Shown here piece by piece: positions 61,146 through 64,000 of a stretch of DNA of 64,000 bases (position 1 is the first letter of the stretch; each line of letters opens with the position of its first letter). This DNA is from Chloroflexota bacterium (lineage in GTDB: Bacteria > Chloroflexota > Anaerolineae > J102): the NCBI GenBank assembly GCA_029782215.1, contig JAKOVD010000197.1, positions 1-64,000 of the forward strand. Reading direction: 5' to 3'. The notes under the pieces are model-generated. The model was not told the origin of the DNA. It saw nothing but the letters and a program-made list of their open reading frames with translations, and ran no database searches. The position numbers and the translations under genes are program-made.

Positions 61146-62138
61146 ATGGTTGCACTCAGCATGGACGCTGAACCCATCGACGCCGTCTATACCTGGGTGG
61201 ATGGCAGCAGCCGGGCCTTCCGCCGGAGCCTGGCCGGGGCGGCGGCCGCTCCTAACAGCGCTCTTGCCGGCAGGTTTCGGGACAGCGGCGAGCTGCGCTA
61301 TTCGCTGCGTTCCCTCTTGGTGTACGCGCCCTGGGTGCGGCGCGTGCACATCGTCACCAATGGCCAGGCGCCCAACTGGCTTGACCTGACCCATCCCCGG
61401 CTGCGCCTGGTCACGCATGCCGGCATCTTCGCCGACGCAGGGCTGCTGCCCACCTTCAACTCCAACGCCATCGAGCTGCACCTGCACCGCATCCCCGGCC
61501 TGTCGCAGCGTTTTCTCTATTTCAACGATGATGTCTTCCTGGGGCAGCCGGTGACACCTGAGCATTTCTTCGTGGGCAGGGTGGGCCAAAAGCTCTACTT
61601 CCAACCTACCCTCTTGCCCGGCGACGTCGCCCAGGGTTCGGTCCGCGACCGCGCCTGCGCCCACACACAGCGCGTTCTCGACGGCCTTTGGGGACTGCCG
61701 GCGGCGCCGCGCCTGCTGCCTGCTCACAGCCCGCAGGCCTACGATTGCGGGCGTCTGGCCTGGCTCGCGGGCTTGCTGCCGAGCGAATTCGCGCAGTGCG
61801 CCTCACATCGTCTGCGGGCAGCGGATGACCTCGTGCTTGCCGCTCTCTACGGCTACTCTCTCCTGGAGTCCCAGCAGGAGGCGGGCCGGCATCAGGCGTG
61901 TGTGCTGTCCGAGCATTCCGCCGACTATGATCTGTTGATGCTGGTGTCCCAACCGGCGACGATGGCCAGGCGGCTGCGCGAGCTCTGGCGGCGGCGTCCG
62001 CGCTTCTTCTGTCTCAACGATGATCTCGAGTCGGGTCCGTTCCGGCGTCCCATTCTGGCGGGGGCCATCGCCCTGCTGCGCCTGCTCTACCCACAGCCTG
62101 CACCCTGGGAGAAGGATGTGAGGACGCGGCGGCGTTGA
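61146..62138 (+). CDS. Stealth family sugar-phosphate transferase
   Basis: The protein has 330 residues. Conserved region 1 reads DAVYTWVDGSS; region 2 reads FRDSGELRYSLRSLLVYAPW, with VHIVTNGQAPNWL and FLYFNDDVFLGQPV. These are the diagnostic blocks of Stealth proteins, related to the human GlcNAc-1-phosphotransferase alpha/beta subunit, which move hexose-1-phosphate to make phosphodiester-linked capsular polymers. Later regions are visible as HSPQAYDCGRLAWL and FFCLNDDLESG. It ends the three-gene plus-strand operon, 4 bp after the methyltransferase. A phosphoglycan product is therefore likely at this locus. Confidence 0.88.
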   Translation: MVALSMDAEPIDAVYTWVDGSSRAFRRSLAGAAAAPNSALAGRFRDSGELRYSLRSLLVYAPWVRRVHIVTNGQAPNWLDLTHPRLRLVTHAGIFADAGLLPTFNSNAIELHLHRIPGLSQRFLYFNDDVFLGQPVTPEHFFVGRVGQKLYFQPTLLPGDVAQGSVRDRACAHTQRVLDGLWGLPAAPRLLPAHSPQAYDCGRLAWLAGLLPSEFAQCASHRLRAADDLVLAALYGYSLLESQQEAGRHQACVLSEHSADYDLLMLVSQPATMARRLRELWRRRPRFFCLNDDLESGPFRRPILAGAIALLRLLYPQPAPWEKDVRTRRR

Positions 62139-62143
62139 CGGGG

Positions 62144-62167
62144 GCGGGCGAGGGTCCCCTCGCCCGC
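62144..62167. terminator. GC-rich hairpin between convergent genes
   Basis: A perfect 10-bp stem (62144-62153 with 62158-62167) with a 4-nt loop begins 6 bp after the Stealth gene stop and lies before the stop of the convergent GT32-like gene. There is no T-tract, so it may be an inefficient or protein-assisted terminator. Confidence 0.5.
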
Positions 62168-62201
62168 TGGCTGGAGCGCGAGACGCTGATCCACACCCGC
62201 C

Positions 62202-63065
62202 TCAACGAACAAGAGCGCGGAGACCCCACCACCGGCGGTGTAACTGGGCCGGAAGGAAGCGGCGGGCGACCAGGTTATAGGTCGTGTCCACCGTGCGGAC
62301 GTACTCTTCAGTCAGCCGGCCGGCGTGAAACGTGGAGAAGTCAACCCGCCTTTGCGACCACCAGAGGTGGGACCAGAGGTGCATGCTGACGACGCCGCTG
62401 TAGTCGGCATCGCAGCCCTCCAGGAGCGTCCACAGCTCGTGCGGTGTGCAGCCGTGTTTGTAGAACGCGGGCCGCGGTGCCACGTGGATCAGGTGGGGAT
62501 GGGTCTGGCTGAGGCGGTAGGGCAGGAGGGTGGAGTGGTTGCTCCAGGTGCCGTCGAAGGCCGGCTGCAGACCCGCAAGCCAGAGAGCGCCAAACTCCGC
62601 GCCCGGCTCGGACATGATGAAGGCGTTGCACAGGGAGGGCGTGGGCGCACCGCCGGCGACGATGACATCCGGTTCCTGCCCCAGGACAAAAGGCTCGTCG
62701 TACAACTCGCCGGGGATAGGATGGACGAAAACGGTGTCGATATCGGCGTAAATACCGCCTCTGGCTGCCAGTATCTCTAAACGTATAAAATCCGAATGAT
62801 GGGCATAACGGAACTGGTTGAAGAAGGGTAAAGGATAGCGGTATTCTGATACAAAATCGACAAGATCGACCCGAACCAGGTCTAGACGGTCTTTGATTGC
62901 CCGCCAATAGGGGCCAAAGGGTTCATAATGGTAGTAGAAAGAGATTTCTTCCGGCTGGTTGACCTGCAAGCAGGACTCAAGGCAGAGGTAGTGCGCCAGG
63001 TGAAAAGGCTCCTTCTGGGGCCTGAGACCAAAAACAAAGTGAAAGCGCTTGGGGATGCGGGACAT
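62202..63065 (-). CDS. GT32-like glycosyltransferase (DXD sugar-binding type)
   Basis: The protein has 287 residues. It begins IPKRFHFVFGL (family form IPKxIHxxW) and has FRYAHHSDFIRLEILAARGG, then YADIDTVFVHPI with the DxD metal motif. These are the marks of the Gly_transf_sug/GT32 group, which adds mannose, galactose or other hexoses. AFIMSEPGAEF and a C-terminal HLWSHLWW also fit. It is cytoplasmic, transcribed against the Stealth operon, and probably serves the same surface glycan. The upstream 286 bp contain the promoter region for it and for the next gene. Confidence 0.82.
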   Translation of the reverse strand: MSRIPKRFHFVFGLRPQKEPFHLAHYLCLESCLQVNQPEEISFYYHYEPFGPYWRAIKDRLDLVRVDLVDFVSEYRYPLPFFNQFRYAHHSDFIRLEILAARGGIYADIDTVFVHPIPGELYDEPFVLGQEPDVIVAGGAPTPSLCNAFIMSEPGAEFGALWLAGLQPAFDGTWSNHSTLLPYRLSQTHPHLIHVAPRPAFYKHGCTPHELWTLLEGCDADYSGVVSMHLWSHLWWSQRRVDFSTFHAGRLTEEYVRTVDTTYNLVARRFLPAQLHRRWWGLRALVR

Positions 63066-63277
63066 TCTCGCAGTGCACCAACTGAGCGAACAGGGCCGCG
63101 CCCATTCTACCGGACAGGTCTCACGCTCCCAAGCCGGAACGTGTTGGCGGCAGCGGAAGGAGAGGTGTCGCTTTCCCAGACCTCCGGGATGCGGCTGCGC
63201 GCATCACCCGATGGCGAGGTGTTTGTGCCGCCTCCTGGAGGTGTCTTCCCGTTCGCTGCCTGGGCCGTTTCAGGGTA

Positions 63278-63283
63278 TACAAT
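63278..63283 (+). promoter_or_regulatory. possible -10 element (TACAAT)
   Basis: TATACAATAG lies 69 bp before the glycoside hydrolase start. No -35 match is seen. Confidence 0.3.
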
Positions 63284-63351
63284 AGCGACACGATGGCCCA
63301 AGGCCGCGCCGATGTGGGCCACGAACTCCCTGGCCCATTAAGAGCCATGCG

Positions 63352-64000
63352 ATGCGAATGACCAGAAGCGCTTCCTTGATTCTCTTTGTTGCCGGCTTGT
63401 TCGCGGTGCTCGCCCCATCCGGCGCTGCGACCGCCGGGTCGGGACAGGCCCCGGCGACGCCCACCGCGGTCGCGACCCCTGCGACGCCTCCTGCCCGCAA
63501 CGCGCTCGGCATGTGGCTGCTCTGGCCCGACGACCAACCTTCGGCAGAGACCATGCGCCGCGCCGGCGCCGCCTGGACCCGGGTGGTGGCGCCTTGGGCG
63601 CAGACTGAGAGCCGTCCGGGCGTCTATGATTGGTCATCTGTCGATGGCCAGTTGCGCGCTGTCGTCAACCAGGGCTACGAGGTCGTACTCGCGGTGATGG
63701 GGAGCCCTTCCTGGGCAGCGGCGACGTGGTGCGGGCCGCTCTATCCCCAGCACGTGGCCAGCTATGCCCGCTTCATGCGGGCTGTGGTCGCCCGCTACAG
63801 TGCGGCGCCCTATCACATCCGCTACTTCGAGCTGGGGAATGAACCGGATAACGCCGACGCCGTTGGCAACGCCTGGGTGGGTGGGTGTTGGGGTAAAGGC
63901 CCCAACCAGGCTGCAGGCGCGGGGGGCGAGCGCTACGCCGCCCTGTTAAAGGCCGCCTACCCGGCCATGAAGGCGGCCAATCCCGACATCGTGGTGATGA
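63352..64000 (+). CDS. secreted glycoside hydrolase (clan GH-A-like), partial
   Basis: The gene starts at ATG 63352 and runs off the end of the window (216 residues seen). A signal peptide (LILFVAGLFAVLAPSGAATA) is followed by a short Thr/Pro/Ala-rich segment. The catalytic domain begins ALGMWLLWPDDQPSAETMRR. It then has a TIM-barrel-like series: WTRVVAPWAQTESRPGVYDW, VVLAVMGSPSWAA and YHIRYFELGNEPDN. The NEP motif carries the usual acid/base Glu of GH5/GH39/GH-A enzymes; the nucleophile Glu would lie beyond the window. It should act outside the cell on a polysaccharide or glycoside; the family number cannot be fixed. Confidence 0.78.
   Translation, partial: MRMTRSASLILFVAGLFAVLAPSGAATAGSGQAPATPTAVATPATPPARNALGMWLLWPDDQPSAETMRRAGAAWTRVVAPWAQTESRPGVYDWSSVDGQLRAVVNQGYEVVLAVMGSPSWAAATWCGPLYPQHVASYARFMRAVVARYSAAPYHIRYFELGNEPDNADAVGNAWVGGCWGKGPNQAAGAGGERYAALLKAAYPAMKAANPDIVVM

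Noticed and set aside
1-64000. Mobile element, prophage or tRNA-associated island
   Set aside because: I found no transposase, integrase, phage gene, tRNA gene or long flanking direct repeat.

Overview
The window is high-GC DNA with no rRNA, tRNA, CRISPR array, insertion sequence or integrase that I can recognise. Gene content and protein style point to a Chloroflexota bacterium, probably of the Anaerolineae/Caldilineae type: multi-domain secreted proteins with DUF11, LGFP and Pro-Thr-rich linkers, many extracellular proteases, and a recurring C-terminal aromatic/aliphatic-LP-x-(I/L)-(x)-R ending on exported proteins. This assignment is inference from style; no marker gene is present.

Layout. 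(1) 1-8 kb, exported proteins: the tail of a secreted protein, a trypsin-like protease, a broken clostripain-like (C11) gene, an alpha/beta-hydrolase lipoprotein and a 1233-residue DUF11-repeat surface protein. (2) 8-12.4 kb, unlinked single genes: an AlkZ-like winged-helix DNA glycosylase, a glutaredoxin-thioredoxin reductase fusion and a GT39-type membrane glycosyltransferase. (3) 12.4-30.2 kb, a 13-gene minus-strand operon behind a good sigma-70-like promoter (30377-30406). It encodes several glycosyltransferases (three are tandem paralogues, others are multi-domain fusions), an acyltransferase, a Wzm/Wzt-type polysaccharide ABC exporter, and an unusual trio: a PqqD-like (RRE fold) protein with a RiPP-leader-like tail, an HPr-kinase-like protein and an NTP_transf_5 nucleotidyltransferase. 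The same trio types accompany some lasso-peptide clusters, but here there is no lasso protease or cyclase. This is the best candidate for an undescribed system. (4) 30.4-37.8 kb: an MFS exporter, a SOUL heme-binding-like protein, a DUF2255/DUF362/NapH-like iron-sulfur operon behind a palindromic operator candidate, an orphan DhaK carrying a perfect 32-bp palindrome, and an unrecognised protein.

(5) 38-59 kb, a second block of exported proteins: a 1787-residue polypeptide with both a subtilisin and a trypsin domain, a DUF4405 membrane protein, a second subtilisin, a PatB-like C-S lyase, a gingipain-fold protein that appears to lack its cysteine, a plant-type LRR protein of about 34 repeats, and an LGFP-repeat/six-hairpin glycosidase-like protein whose 3' end has decayed. 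(6) 59.4-64 kb, a second glycan locus: PIG-L deacetylase, methyltransferase, Stealth-type sugar-phosphate transferase, GT32-like transferase (opposite strand) and the start of a secreted glycoside hydrolase.

Read together, the window describes a cell that invests in envelope or extracellular glycans (regions 3 and 6) and in large secreted proteases and adhesin-like proteins (regions 1 and 5). Start codons were moved inward from the longest frame wherever a signal peptide, Shine-Dalgarno sequence or overlap with a neighbour argued for it; each case is noted.
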